Shown: positions 30,101 through 38,075 of the stretch, piece by piece | How the letters are laid out: every line of letters begins with the position of its first letter | Numbering within the stretch: position 1 is the stretch's first letter | Origin: Thalassobacterium sedimentorum | GTDB lineage: Bacteria > Verrucomicrobiota > Verrucomicrobiia > Opitutales > Coraliomargaritaceae | Direction of reading: 5' to 3' | Assembly (NCBI RefSeq): GCF_031127905.1 | Contig: NZ_JARXIC010000022.1 | Location: forward strand, 1 to 64,000 | Length of the DNA: 64,000 nt | Position numbers and translations under genes: made by a program | The notes under the pieces: generated by a model | Told to the model about the DNA's origin: nothing | The model's database searches: none | What the model saw: the letters and a program-made list of their open reading frames with translations, nothing else

Positions 30101-30634
30101 TTACCAGAGACCCAGATTCGCGTATACGGCGTGCTCCGCGACGACTTTACAGCTTGCGCAGGCACTGCCTTGGAAGTGCGGAGCTTTCAAATCGTCGAAA
30201 TGCCCGAACTCGTCGCCAACGATAGCGACGGGAACCTCTTGGATGATAACTGGGAGCTCTTCTGGCTCGGCGAGGGCGGACACGATCCCTTTGCAAGTGT
30301 CGATGGCAGCGGCTACAGTCTTTTGCAGAAATTCCTCGGTGGCCACAATCCCACCGACTCCAGTGATCTGCCTGCCGCGGCAATCGAAGACCTCAGCGCG
30401 CCAGACATCCGCATCCACATGAGCGCTACGAACGAAGTGACACTTACATGGGAATGGCCCGGCGCGTATAGCGACTCCATTCAGTTCAAGCTCATACAGT
30501 CTGACGAGCTCGGCAACCTCAGGTCCGTCACGCCCACATCGGTGAACTACAACCGCGTCGGTGACGCCCACACACTGGTGCTAGGCGTGCCCGCCGGCGA
30601 TGCCCGCTTCTTTAAATTAGTGATGTCATTGTAG
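27197..30634 (+). CDS. Large exported protein with propeller-like and calcium-binding segments, 1145 aa
   Basis: It has a clear signal peptide (MFKRVLALTSLAWISATTLMGQG) preceded by AAGGAAT as ribosome binding site, 27 bases after the previous gene. Residues of about 230-430 show repeated beta blades of FG-GAP/VCBS flavour (LIYGDFLQDGYANQLLCYAL). About 500-570 resembles the small chitobiase C-terminal-like domain (FPENTELYYRGSEDEAW, YYIQTASGDKSP). This is followed by aspartate-rich calcium-binding repeats (DSNGDGIPDYVQMALGGDP, GDSDGDAASDLDELLA) like thrombospondin type 3 spacers. Near the C-terminus a second such motif (NDSDGNLLDDNWELFW) precedes a final beta domain of the kind Verrucomicrobia often carry. 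No enzyme motif is seen. Confidence 0.85.
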   Translation: MFKRVLALTSLAWISATTLMGQGLVPLVYETKDEWLVDLPAGDFGYSAQMMIVDKATGLVRSYESYDSTSDGFISEPYWQTGERMDAPVSTLSLLLESYSTQLMLPKALSNRIKTYYSGGYEGEFNFKIVGVGPEAALSFPAAPDQEQYEPMVLVQSGLNSPPNAIQHELLVTGMETAYEVSLPIAMPAFERSLTFPIDPNQVFDGSNALVAMISEGQVSLREPIKNGLKLLNSENFPTAGQLIYGDFLQDGYANQLLCYALNDTNLYLYVIKEVAGEWQLTPPLAYDLGSPIQMATRLVLDGQLLVAVQYVGSNQIDLLDLADESIVDQLTMSNLSGALTGVVSMGGDRLLIFSGKGGVTDQYELFGSDGSGGLKSLFTGQVPMDGFSVDASKQKRPNLFFFDASPLGSSNARLLGWLSAWGDIAWASEPILYPGSVTYDTWADWGAENGLQKSYQSSSYAGDETNSVLTNQINSSASVYALNLSGEEFSALFASWSPKPGTYDQLALIEASFPENTELYYRGSEDEAWQSYSSPFYPSGEQVSLSYYIQTASGDKSPIKTVNYNFTLSAFNRDSNGDGIPDYVQMALGGDPFGTGDSDGDAASDLDELLAKTSITDPTEMPAEDSELNRGYYETLQVVSRNLAKEPWFTGSTGYVDRLTGARLGQASVAEGSRFAVFDQVPLVYPEGVIAVSTEARYLILSEGVAEPSGFEQLKLLPLDRSELFEIDASYTGGSLSDAASDWLDELGDYTAGEQTIRELSLQVDDTAFAIAMEYAFEQYFKSQAYLPSDAQLTLFPNRTGDDRWTSLSEIATLMDESNGEPEFSVDELWDGLQIEASYSAAAAVAINWVEWTYFCREVYQSYTDAQVAHITGQGPVDLLRAVLREQAVSSELLDTLSLQLDAIGPALAEGQGLAASFVYDDVQLYELTVEEANADGCFLARNAFAQQYALFDAYGERYISSKSIDLLPETQIRVYGVLRDDFTACAGTALEVRSFQIVEMPELVANDSDGNLLDDNWELFWLGEGGHDPFASVDGSGYSLLQKFLGGHNPTDSSDLPAAAIEDLSAPDIRIHMSATNEVTLTWEWPGAYSDSIQFKLIQSDELGNLRSVTPTSVNYNRVGDAHTLVLGVPAGDARFFKLVMSL

Positions 30635-30637
30635 TCA

Positions 30638-30666
30638 GACGCTGCCCGCAAGCGCAGGGCAGCGTC
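30638..30666 (+). terminator. Strong stem-loop after the giant-protein genes
   Basis: GACGCTGCCC (30638-30647) and GGGCAGCGTC (30657-30666) form a perfect 10-bp stem around a 9-base loop, three bases past the last stop codon. No T run follows, so it may mark the 3' end of the transcript or protect it rather than act as a classic intrinsic terminator. Confidence 0.55.
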
Positions 30667-30898
30667 CGCTGCGTGGGCGAGGGCTGTGATTATGGACAAG
30701 CCGCCGCATGATTCGCATTGCGGCGCCAAATCAGTGCACACAAATTTTCAGCGGTAAGTTAACTTTAATTACTGGCTGCGATCTTACTGTAGTGTCGACT
30801 AACCTGTTTGGAGAAAGTAAGTTGCTTTGACTGGCTTGAAAGTGATACCTGTCTACCTTTGCTTCTATTTTTGGCGAGCTTCCAGGCGGTAAAAGGCC

Positions 30899-31428
30899 TT
30901 ACCTGCCGGTGGGGGTCGGATCGGTAATTGTGACTAAATTTGAGGTATCTGCTGATGTTGCGATAGATAATCGTGTTTTTGAAGTGAACATCGCCGCGAT
31001 TTATGAGGACGGTTGCGCTCTGGCGCCGCCGCGTTACCGGAAAAGGTGCAATTGATGATGTCGGCCCGTCCTAGCGCGATGATTAAAGCTGAACCACGAT
31101 GCTCGGATCGATTGCCTGTAAATAGGCAGTTTCTTAAACTCGCTGTAGCGGTGAGGCTGCTGGATAGTTGATCTGCTGCGACTCTGGTATTGCTGGAGTC
31201 ATTCGTATGTCCACGAAAGACAGTGTCCGATACCGCGAGCGACTCACCATTGAAATTTAGGCCAAACGCAAGGTTTTTGCTAAAAATACAGCGCTCAATG
31301 ATCGAGCTGTCGGCATTTATGTTCACTGAGACCCCGGAGGTGCCGGTAAATTCTGAGTCGCGGATAGTCGCTTTCTGAGGGGCGTTTATAAATCGTGAAT
31401 GCTTGTGGTCAAGTGGAGCGGTTTGCAT
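30899..31428 (-). pseudogene. Frameshifted fragment of a parallel beta-helix surface protein
   Basis: The open part encodes repeated beta-helix rungs, each with an asparagine-ended turn: IRDSEFTGTSGVSVNI, IERCIFSKNLAFGLNF, LRNCLFTGNRSEH and IINCTFSGNAAAPE. After NAAAPE the similarity moves to another frame (ATVLINRGDVHFKNTIIYRN), and then possibly to the third frame up to a TAA at 30901-30899. Upstream of the first ATG the same frame stays open back to a stop and still looks like rungs (PAIYSSNNQGRITQM), so the N-terminus and signal peptide are lost. This is a decayed remnant of a large secreted beta-helix protein of the pectate-lyase/polymorphic membrane protein kind. Confidence 0.75.
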
Positions 31429-31500
31429 TTGAGTTATGCGACCCTGATTATTTGAGGAATAGATTGCTGGTTGAAGCGTCTAAAGTAGCACTGACATATT

Positions 31501-32316
31501 ATGAAGAAGCTCTTAACACTGACAATAACCGCCCTGTGCAGCCTTTGGTTGCTGGGCTGCAATGAAACTATGGATACGGCGTCCAGCCATGAGGTCAGAG
31601 GGAACCCGGGGCGTGAGCTGGTGATGGACTCGATCCGGGCGCACGGTGGTACGGAGCGCTGGTATAACAACGGTCTGCTACAATTTCGCTGGACTTACCA
31701 CATGAGCGATCGGGGCCCACAAGCAATTGTAGATACCGTGCAAACGGTGGACCCTACTAATTTGAATGTGATGCATGAGGTGCCGGGGAAGGATATTCGC
31801 TTCGGTATGTATGAAGGCCAATACTGGATCGCTCCCAAGGGCAGTCAGTTTGCGCCGCCTGTTCAGTTTTGGTCGCTGACGCCTTATTACTTCATCGGTA
31901 TTCCTTTTGTTTTTAACGATGAGAATGCGATATTTGAGCGACTTTCTGAAAGCATGGCCTTTGAGGGGAAGGACTATACTCAAGTGAAAATCACTTACAC
32001 GCAAGAAGCGGGCGACTCACCGGACGATTATTATGTGTTATTGATCGATCCAGAAACAAAGCTCACGAAGGGAGGGTATTACATCGTGACGAACCCCTTG
32101 GTGGCACCGAATGGCCCGGGGCCAGAAAAGTTCCTGAGTTTGGATAATTTGATCGATGTCGATGGTGTGCTCTTAGCATCCGGGCATCGAACTTTTGCGA
32201 TGCAGGACGGTCAGATTGGTGAGCAAATGCGCTTCACTGAAGTAAGTGGTGTGAAATTTGTGCCTAGTGAGAGCGTCGATCTCAGCATTCCCAGTCCCGA
32301 GCTGATTCTCGAGTAA
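31501..32316 (+). CDS. Lipoprotein of unknown function, 271 aa
   Basis: A type II signal peptide with lipobox LLGC (Cys at residue 20) anchors it to the envelope. The rest is a globular domain of repeated strands (TYHMSDRGPQAIVDTVQTVDP, YEGQYWIAPKGSQF, YYVLLIDPETKLTKGGYY). This resembles the DUF6503 kind of outer-membrane lipoprotein described mainly from Bacteroidetes, a resemblance from memory that I could not test. It appears intact although both neighbours are decayed. No function is assigned. Confidence 0.75.
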   Translation: MKKLLTLTITALCSLWLLGCNETMDTASSHEVRGNPGRELVMDSIRAHGGTERWYNNGLLQFRWTYHMSDRGPQAIVDTVQTVDPTNLNVMHEVPGKDIRFGMYEGQYWIAPKGSQFAPPVQFWSLTPYYFIGIPFVFNDENAIFERLSESMAFEGKDYTQVKITYTQEAGDSPDDYYVLLIDPETKLTKGGYYIVTNPLVAPNGPGPEKFLSLDNLIDVDGVLLASGHRTFAMQDGQIGEQMRFTEVSGVKFVPSESVDLSIPSPELILE

Positions 32317-32452
32317 TCGACTTCATTTAAAGACGTATTTTTGTTCATCATTACAGCTAATGTGGGACGTTATTGGGAATACGCACAGCTATTTTTTCTG
32401 GCTGATGGTCGTTTCCCTGTTCTGTGCTTTGGCTGAGCGCGTGCGCCCCTGG

Positions 32453-32951
32453 CTTGAACACATTTATCAGCATGGATATTATGTCTCACAGGCGCGCAAG
32501 GGGTCTTTGTTACGCCACCTAATTAAGACCGGTATGATAGAGCGTGTGTTGATCTTTGTGTCATCGCGTACAAAGGCCGACAATCTTATGTTCAAACTAC
32601 GGTAGAATCAGATTAACGCTTGGCCGATACATTCCAAGATGGGGCAGCAGACACGACTCGATACTTTGGAAGGTTTTTAAGCAGGGGCAGTTTCCAGTAT
32701 TGACCGCTACCGACTTATTGGCGCGCGGTATCAACATTGATTGCCTCTCACTGGTGATCAAATATGAGCTACCGCGTTCGCCCAAGGGCTATTTGCACCG
32801 TATTGGTCGCACCGGTCGAGTCGAAGCCAGCGGTGAGGCAATTACATTGATTACTCCGGAAAAGGAACACCACTTTCAGGTGATTCAAAAGAAAATGGGA
32901 CAGCGTGTTCCCATGATCACTAGCGATGAGATTGACTTGAGTGGTTGCTGA
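32453..32951 (+). pseudogene. Broken DEAD-box RNA helicase, C-terminal domain only
   Basis: Only the second RecA-like domain survives. The first piece contains HGYYVSQARKGSLLRHLI and ERVLIFVSSRTKADNL and runs into a TAG at 32603-32605. The same frame then continues sensibly (NQINAWPIHSKMGQQTRLDT) to about 32672, where one base is gained or lost. The +1 frame then reads on through motif V (LTATDLLARGINID) and motif VI (YLHRIGRTGRVEASGEA) to a stop at 32951. Domain 1 with the Walker motifs is absent and replaced by unrelated sequence. A deletion, a nonsense codon and a frameshift together mark it as a pseudogene. Its 3' end overlaps the convergent regulator gene by 32 bases. Confidence 0.88.
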
Positions 32952-33711
32952 TCGGATTTGGGGCCTGGCCTTGAGCTTCGAGTCGTTGGGCGCTATGGAT
33001 CAGTCTTGGGGCGAGTGATTCGAATTTGGTTTGGCAGGCTTCGACTGTAAGACAGTAGAAAATTGCGCATAGCTGTTCACCGTTGTGGAAGGATTTCGCT
33101 ATACGACACACGCCTGGACGCTCCTGGGAGCGGTCAATCAGCAATTCATTTTCCTGACGCATCTCACGGAGGATCCTTTCGAAGTCATAGTCAGCTGGAA
33201 AGCGACTGGTCGTACTGTGTAGGCATTGTTGGCGCTTTGACGCTGGTAATGCCGAGAGAATGGCCACCGCTGCGGCGTGATCGGCTTCGTAATGCAGCAG
33301 ATCCCCGACTTGAAGTACTTGGATACCATTGTGCACTGAGCGGGAGGCGATGGTCGTCAGGATCTCCTGGTCCAGTTGCACTACCGCTGCCGATTCGCGT
33401 CCATGTTCGACCAGCTGTTCGACTGCTTCTCTGGACAGTGTGGCAAAGTCTGGAGTTTGATTGCTCAAATAGGGGCTCCATGCGCGGACTTGGCAGCTAA
33501 TATTGTAGCCGAGGTCTGCATCTCGTTCGATGTAGCCGTAATTCTCGAGTGCCTTTAAAATCCGGGATAAGGTGGAATCCTGTATGCCGGGGAAGGAGGC
33601 CTTTAATTCATTGTAGCGGAGAGGGGCGTCGCTACGAATTAATTGATCGAGAATGTGCAGGCCGCGGTCGAGCGCAGGGAGACTGATTTTATTGGATGAT
33701 TGAATGGGCAT
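32920..33711 (-). CDS. IclR-family transcriptional regulator, 263 aa
   Basis: The N-terminal winged helix-turn-helix covers about residues 8-75 (LPALDRGLHILDQLI, DSTLSRILKALENYGYIERD) and is followed by an IclR-type ligand domain. Family members sense small metabolites, often sugar acids or aromatic acids, and repress or activate neighbouring catabolic genes. Its ATG overlaps the sulfatase stop (TGATG), so sulfatase and regulator are made from one message. This suggests that the regulator controls sulfatase expression or responds to its product. The ligand is unknown. Confidence 0.85.
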   Translation of the reverse strand: MPIQSSNKISLPALDRGLHILDQLIRSDAPLRYNELKASFPGIQDSTLSRILKALENYGYIERDADLGYNISCQVRAWSPYLSNQTPDFATLSREAVEQLVEHGRESAAVVQLDQEILTTIASRSVHNGIQVLQVGDLLHYEADHAAAVAILSALPASKRQQCLHSTTSRFPADYDFERILREMRQENELLIDRSQERPGVCRIAKSFHNGEQLCAIFYCLTVEACQTKFESLAPRLIHSAQRLEAQGQAPNPISNHSSQSHR

Positions 33712-35228
33712 CAGGCAGGGGCGATCCGTGGCATACGAATCACTTCTTTAGTCATTTCCGCCTGAATGAATCGTTGGAGCAACCTCATTTTAATTGCGGC
33801 ATAGGCCGGATCGTTAAAATGATTCTCAAATTCATCGGGATCGTTTTTCAAATCGTAGAGTTCGCCGTCATCGAAAGTACGAAAGACGGTGAGCTTGTAG
33901 TCTTGTTCAATATATGTCTTGTGCTCGCAGACTCCGGGTTCGTGATTGTTTTCGACGATGCACCAGTCCCGTAGCTTGGTTTGTTTTCCGGTCCAGACTG
34001 CGGTTTGATCAAGTCCGGTCATTTGCTGGGGCTTTTCAATGCCTGCGGCAGCAAGAAAGCTAACCGGCAGGTCAACGAGACTTTGCAGGGCATCGCTGCG
34101 AACGCCTTCCTGGATTTGTTGGGGCCAGGCTGCGATCATTGGCACCCGGACGCCATCTTCATAGTGGAAGGGACCCTTCGCGATTAAGTTGTGCTGCCCG
34201 AAATAGTGTCCGTGGTCGCTGGTAAATACGACCAGAGTGTTGTCGGTGAGCCCCAGTGTATCGAGTTTGTCGAGGGTTTTACCGATATAATGATCCATGC
34301 AGGAGATCATTCCATAGTAGATTGCCATATCCTTGCGCTTTTCGGATTCGGAGCGCAAATGGCTGTCGACCCCGTGCATCCATTTACCTTTATCCAGACC
34401 GTAGTCAGAAAGCTTAGGATGCTCCATCTGGGTGATCTTGTGGAAAATCGTGTTTGTTTCGTGTTCGCCTTCGCGCCCCTGCGGCAGTGTTAATGCATCT
34501 GGGTCATACATGCTCGCCCAAGGCTCTGGCACGATGTAGGGCGGGTGGGGGTCGAAGTAGCTCGACCAGATAAAGAAAGGCTGGTTCTTGGCGGCATAAT
34601 CCTCGATGACAGCATTGGTTCGCTCGCTGATCCAAGTGTTGTAGTGGAAGGCTTCCGGTATATTCCATGCACCGTATTGAGCCTCAGATGTGCCGGTGGG
34701 CTGCTGGTAGCATTTGCGCCAGTTTTTAAACCCCTTTGACTCCATCCAGATGGCGTAGTGCTGCCCGACATGTGCTTCATCGGTATGGTTGCGCGCGAGT
34801 TCAAAATGATCAAATCCATAGAAGGGGCCATCGTAGCTTTTCCAAAAGTCGAGATCCTGCAGGAGAGGGTAGGACTCGAGGGAGGGATAAGCGTCGGTTG
34901 AGGCGAGCGGTTGAAAGTGGGCCTTACCAATAAGGGCGCTTTTGTAACCAGCTTTTTGCCAATCATCATTCATAGTTGGCACCGTTTCATCGAGCTTCGT
35001 GCCCAGTGTATGGGCGCCGTGCTGACTCGGATACATGCCAGTTAAAATACTCGCTCGTGTCGGTGTGCAGGTGGGATTTGGGCAGTAGGCTCGGTCAAAG
35101 ATCATTCCGCGCGCGGCTAGACGATCCAAGTTGGGGGTCTTTATCTCGGCATTGTTGTAGCCCATACACATCCAGTGATGCTGATCACTGGTAATGAGAA
35201 GTATGTTGGGGGCAGCTGTAGTATTCAT
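33711..35228 (-). CDS. Type I (formylglycine-dependent) sulfatase, 505 aa
   Basis: The alkaline-phosphatase-fold sulfatase signature is clear: the metal-binding DQHH near residue 15, and CTPTRASILTG (Cys54), where Cys would be converted to formylglycine by a maturation enzyme. LVVFTSDHGHYFGQH follows in the C-terminal half. It hydrolyses a sulfate ester, most likely from a polysaccharide or an oligosaccharide. No signal peptide is visible, so it probably acts in the cytoplasm on imported sulfated sugars unless the start is further upstream. It is followed directly by the coupled IclR regulator. The exact S1 subfamily cannot be decided by eye. Confidence 0.93.
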   Translation of the reverse strand: MNTTAAPNILLITSDQHHWMCMGYNNAEIKTPNLDRLAARGMIFDRAYCPNPTCTPTRASILTGMYPSQHGAHTLGTKLDETVPTMNDDWQKAGYKSALIGKAHFQPLASTDAYPSLESYPLLQDLDFWKSYDGPFYGFDHFELARNHTDEAHVGQHYAIWMESKGFKNWRKCYQQPTGTSEAQYGAWNIPEAFHYNTWISERTNAVIEDYAAKNQPFFIWSSYFDPHPPYIVPEPWASMYDPDALTLPQGREGEHETNTIFHKITQMEHPKLSDYGLDKGKWMHGVDSHLRSESEKRKDMAIYYGMISCMDHYIGKTLDKLDTLGLTDNTLVVFTSDHGHYFGQHNLIAKGPFHYEDGVRVPMIAAWPQQIQEGVRSDALQSLVDLPVSFLAAAGIEKPQQMTGLDQTAVWTGKQTKLRDWCIVENNHEPGVCEHKTYIEQDYKLTVFRTFDDGELYDLKNDPDEFENHFNDPAYAAIKMRLLQRFIQAEMTKEVIRMPRIAPA

Positions 35229-35280
35229 TTTTTCTATTTCGATAGTAAATGTCGTAAATGCAAGTAATTAGTCTTTGCAT

Positions 35281-35307
35281 AAAAAAGCCGCTCGATTGAG
35301 CGGCTTG
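35281..35307 (-). terminator. Terminator of the carbonic anhydrase gene
   Basis: The perfect stem AAGCCGCTC / GAGCGGCTT has a four-base loop. On the minus strand it is followed by six T residues, just after the carbonic anhydrase stop codon and before the sulfatase start. It separates the two transcripts. Confidence 0.85.
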
Positions 35308-35330
35308 GAAAATGGTATGAAAGAGTGTGG

Positions 35331-35930
35331 TTACTTTGGTGCTTGAATGGCGTCTTGCAGTGGTTTCAAATGGCCATCTTTGAGGCTATAGATCCAAGCG
35401 TGGATATCGATTTTTTGACCACGCCGCCAAGCGTCTTGCACGACTGAGGTGCGTCTCACATTTTCAGCTTGAGCGCACACATTAAGCTCACATAGGCGAT
35501 CCAAATAAGCTTCGCCTTGAAGGGGAGCCAGTTCATTGGTATATAGTGTTTCTACATCCTGAATGTGACGGAGCCAGTTATCAATCAGTCCAAAGGGCTT
35601 TTTCTCCGAGGCAGCTTTGACACCACCGCAACCGTAGTGGCCGACCACCATGATGTGTTCGACCTGCAGCACGTCGACTGCGTATTGCAGGACGGACAAT
35701 AGGTTGAGGTCCGTGTGAACCACGACATTGGCGATATTGCGGTGTACGAAAACTTCGCCAGGCATCAGCCCGGTGATTTGATTGGCCGGCACGCGGCTGT
35801 CGGAGCAGCCAATCCAGAGGTAGTCTGGATTCTGCTGGGTGGACAACTTGTCAAAAAAGGTAGGATCTTCCTTCATTGTGTCCTGAACCCACTGTCGGTT
35901 GTTATCGATGAGTTGTTTGAGTGTAGGCAT
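35331..35930 (-). CDS. can: Beta-class carbonic anhydrase, 199 aa
   Basis: Interconverts CO2 and bicarbonate. The zinc ligands and catalytic pair of the beta class are in place: C42 and D44 in WIGCSDSRVPAN, H98 and C101 in VVGHYGCGGV. The length and the PGEVFVHRNIANVV segment match the cytoplasmic Can type. It has its own terminator and is probably an ordinary housekeeping gene that happens to lie among the glycan genes. Confidence 0.96.
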   Translation of the reverse strand: MPTLKQLIDNNRQWVQDTMKEDPTFFDKLSTQQNPDYLWIGCSDSRVPANQITGLMPGEVFVHRNIANVVVHTDLNLLSVLQYAVDVLQVEHIMVVGHYGCGGVKAASEKKPFGLIDNWLRHIQDVETLYTNELAPLQGEAYLDRLCELNVCAQAENVRRTSVVQDAWRRGQKIDIHAWIYSLKDGHLKPLQDAIQAPK

Positions 35931-36037
35931 TGTTTGGTAGTCAGTTTGAATTGGTCGTATAAGATCAATAAGTTGTTCCGCTGGAAGCGCAACGCGGATC
36001 AGAAGATAGATTCTACTTTAGAATACCAGCATGTATT

Positions 36038-37078
36038 TCAAGCTCTTAAACCTGGCGCGCTGCTGCCTGGTTCCCATTCTCCCTGGACGAGGATGAGTTC
36101 TGGAATTTTAGGGAGTCCATAGTGATTCAAGTAGAGCTCACGGGCCAATGTATTGATCGCCGCGCGTCCGACATCGTAGGTGCGCAGATTGACTCCGGCC
36201 AGTTGGTCGGTGCTCTTTTTCGCGAGGTAAACAAATCCAGACTGCTTTCCACCAGGGAGTTCTTTCAGCCACTCGGGAACCATGGGATCCAGCGACAGTA
36301 TCAGGTCAGGCTGATACGTTTGATACCATTTTGTAAATAGCTCCCGTGTGATAAATTCTGCCTTGGATGGGATTAAAGGAATTTGGCAACTCTTGGACAT
36401 CGTCTGCTGCCAAACGAAGAACCGTCCTGACATTGCGTAGCGGATCGATGGGTCTAAAAAAGCAGTCATCGCAAGTCCCGGACGGCGGTATCCCAGTGCT
36501 TCTATTTGTGCCAGGGCAGTGTCCATTGCCTGGGCATGGTCGGAGGCGATACGGTGGACTTGTGTTCGCTTTGAGTGAAATGCGGCTGCAACTGTGCAGA
36601 AGTGCTGCCATTCCAGATTTGGGAAATCGCGTTCCATGCCACCACCTGGTAAGAGGATGATGGCGCGAATCCCCCGTGCTTTGAGGATACGTGTCAATTC
36701 CTCTCCCTTGGCTTGGCGCTTGAAATAAACTGGAAATTCTTCGAGGCGGAAGCCCAACTCTTTGGCGCGTTCATCAAGCCCGCGCCAGAGGTCTTTATAG
36801 AAAATGTCCAAGTTTTTTGTTTTTTGTACCGGAGTGTCGAATTTTGTTAAAACAGCAATCACATCCGAGTCGGTTTGTTGACTCTGCCTCCGATTCGTCA
36901 TGAGTGCCGAGACCATGGGGTTCGGATGATAGCCCAAATCCTTTGCGATTTTTTGTATTCGGTCGCGGGTTTGGGGAGAGAGTTTCGGGCTATTTCGCAG
37001 CGCGAGCGATACGGTCATTATACTGCAGTCGGCGACTTCTGCGATTTCTTTCATTCTGGGACGGGAACGCTGCTCCAT
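36038..37078 (-). CDS. LacI-family transcriptional regulator, 346 aa
   Basis: The N-terminal helix-turn-helix is MKEIAEVADCSIMTVSLALRN, written here in part as IAEVADCSIMTVSLALR, and continues with the hinge region GYHPNPMVSALM. A periplasmic-binding-like sugar-sensing domain follows. I start at the ATG of MEQRSRPRMK; the open frame extends twelve codons to a TTG, which is less likely. It is transcribed away from the PEP-CTERM, pyruvyl-transferase-like and glycosidase genes and is the natural candidate to control them. The sensed sugar cannot be read from sequence. Confidence 0.9.
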   Translation of the reverse strand: MEQRSRPRMKEIAEVADCSIMTVSLALRNSPKLSPQTRDRIQKIAKDLGYHPNPMVSALMTNRRQSQQTDSDVIAVLTKFDTPVQKTKNLDIFYKDLWRGLDERAKELGFRLEEFPVYFKRQAKGEELTRILKARGIRAIILLPGGGMERDFPNLEWQHFCTVAAAFHSKRTQVHRIASDHAQAMDTALAQIEALGYRRPGLAMTAFLDPSIRYAMSGRFFVWQQTMSKSCQIPLIPSKAEFITRELFTKWYQTYQPDLILSLDPMVPEWLKELPGGKQSGFVYLAKKSTDQLAGVNLRTYDVGRAAINTLARELYLNHYGLPKIPELILVQGEWEPGSSAPGLRA

Positions 37079-37104
37079 TGTTTTACGATTAAAACAACGC
37101 TTCT

Positions 37105-37115
37105 CTTGTGGCAAG
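37105..37115. promoter_or_regulatory. Possible operator in the divergent LacI intergenic region
   Basis: CTTG-TGG-CAAG is a short inverted repeat in the 62 bases between the divergent LacI and PEP-CTERM start codons, where a LacI-type regulator would be expected to bind. It is short and may occur by chance. Confidence 0.25.
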
Positions 37116-37140
37116 TGATATTTTCAGCAGGCATTATGTG

Positions 37141-37995
37141 ATGAAACTAAACCCTAAATACCTCCGTCTTATCGCTCTCACTGCAATTTCAACGCTGACT
37201 GCCCAGGTGGCGCATGCCGAAACGAATCTGCTCAACGAAGATTTTAGTGATGGAGACCGCACTACTCAGAATTTGCCAGATTCTTCTACCTGGTATCTAC
37301 GCGGCAACGCGACTTCGTTTGATGTCTCTGGCAATGACCTTGTGCTCACTTCGTCAGAGCAAACCTTGAACCTTGTGACATACTTTACGGATGTTGGGGC
37401 GCCCTATGCACTTCAAGTTGGAGAGACTTTATCTGTGAATATGAGCGTTCAATTGAGTGAGGTGAATGATACTGGAATCCGTTTTGGTGTATTCAATTCG
37501 AACAATTCTCAGATTACCGGAAGCGCTTCTAATTTTCAGAGTAGTTCATTCAATGGCTATGATGGATACAGTGCATGGTTTAATCCATCGGCATCGAGTG
37601 ATTCGTATGATTTGTATGAGCGTATAGGGACGAGTGACGCCATCTTTGCGAGTAGTTCATCCGTTAATGAGCAGCTTGGAGCGAGTAATGCGTCAACAAT
37701 CGGTATGTTCGCGGATACATCCGCCAATCTGATGTTGAGCATCGAGCGAACTGTGAGCGGACTCACGATTGTTTCATCCGTAAATGGTTACGAGCTTACT
37801 CGCTCGGATGCAGATCCGGATACATTCAGCTTTGATACGATTGCAATTCAATTGTCGTCTTCCAGCCTATCGAATGGGGAAACCTTCTCGATCGAAAATG
37901 TAAGTGTTTCAGTGATCCCAGAGCCGTCGTCATTCAGCTTTATCATGGGCGCTTCAGTGCTATGTTTGTTTCTCCGCCGCGGTGTGCGCCGATAA
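37141..37995 (+). CDS. PEP-CTERM sorted secreted protein, 284 aa
   Basis: The signal peptide runs MKLNPKYLRLIALTAISTLT to the cleavage site AHA. It is followed by a beta-sandwich-like region rich in Ser, Thr and Asn. The C-terminus is a classic PEP-CTERM tag: the motif VIPEPSS, a hydrophobic helix and a basic RRGVRR end. Such proteins are processed by exosortase and are often linked to extracellular polysaccharide. No exosortase is in the window. The body resembles lectin-like or carbohydrate-associated beta sandwiches, but no specific family is recognised. A GTG start 11 codons upstream is open but would spoil the leader. Confidence 0.88.
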   Translation: MKLNPKYLRLIALTAISTLTAQVAHAETNLLNEDFSDGDRTTQNLPDSSTWYLRGNATSFDVSGNDLVLTSSEQTLNLVTYFTDVGAPYALQVGETLSVNMSVQLSEVNDTGIRFGVFNSNNSQITGSASNFQSSSFNGYDGYSAWFNPSASSDSYDLYERIGTSDAIFASSSSVNEQLGASNASTIGMFADTSANLMLSIERTVSGLTIVSSVNGYELTRSDADPDTFSFDTIAIQLSSSSLSNGETFSIENVSVSVIPEPSSFSFIMGASVLCLFLRRGVRR

Positions 37996-38075
37996 CAAAC
38001 GGGTAGAGAAAAGAGGCACTTCTATTTAAATAAACTACGTAGCTCACTTTATTGGTGGTTGCGCACGCAATACCT

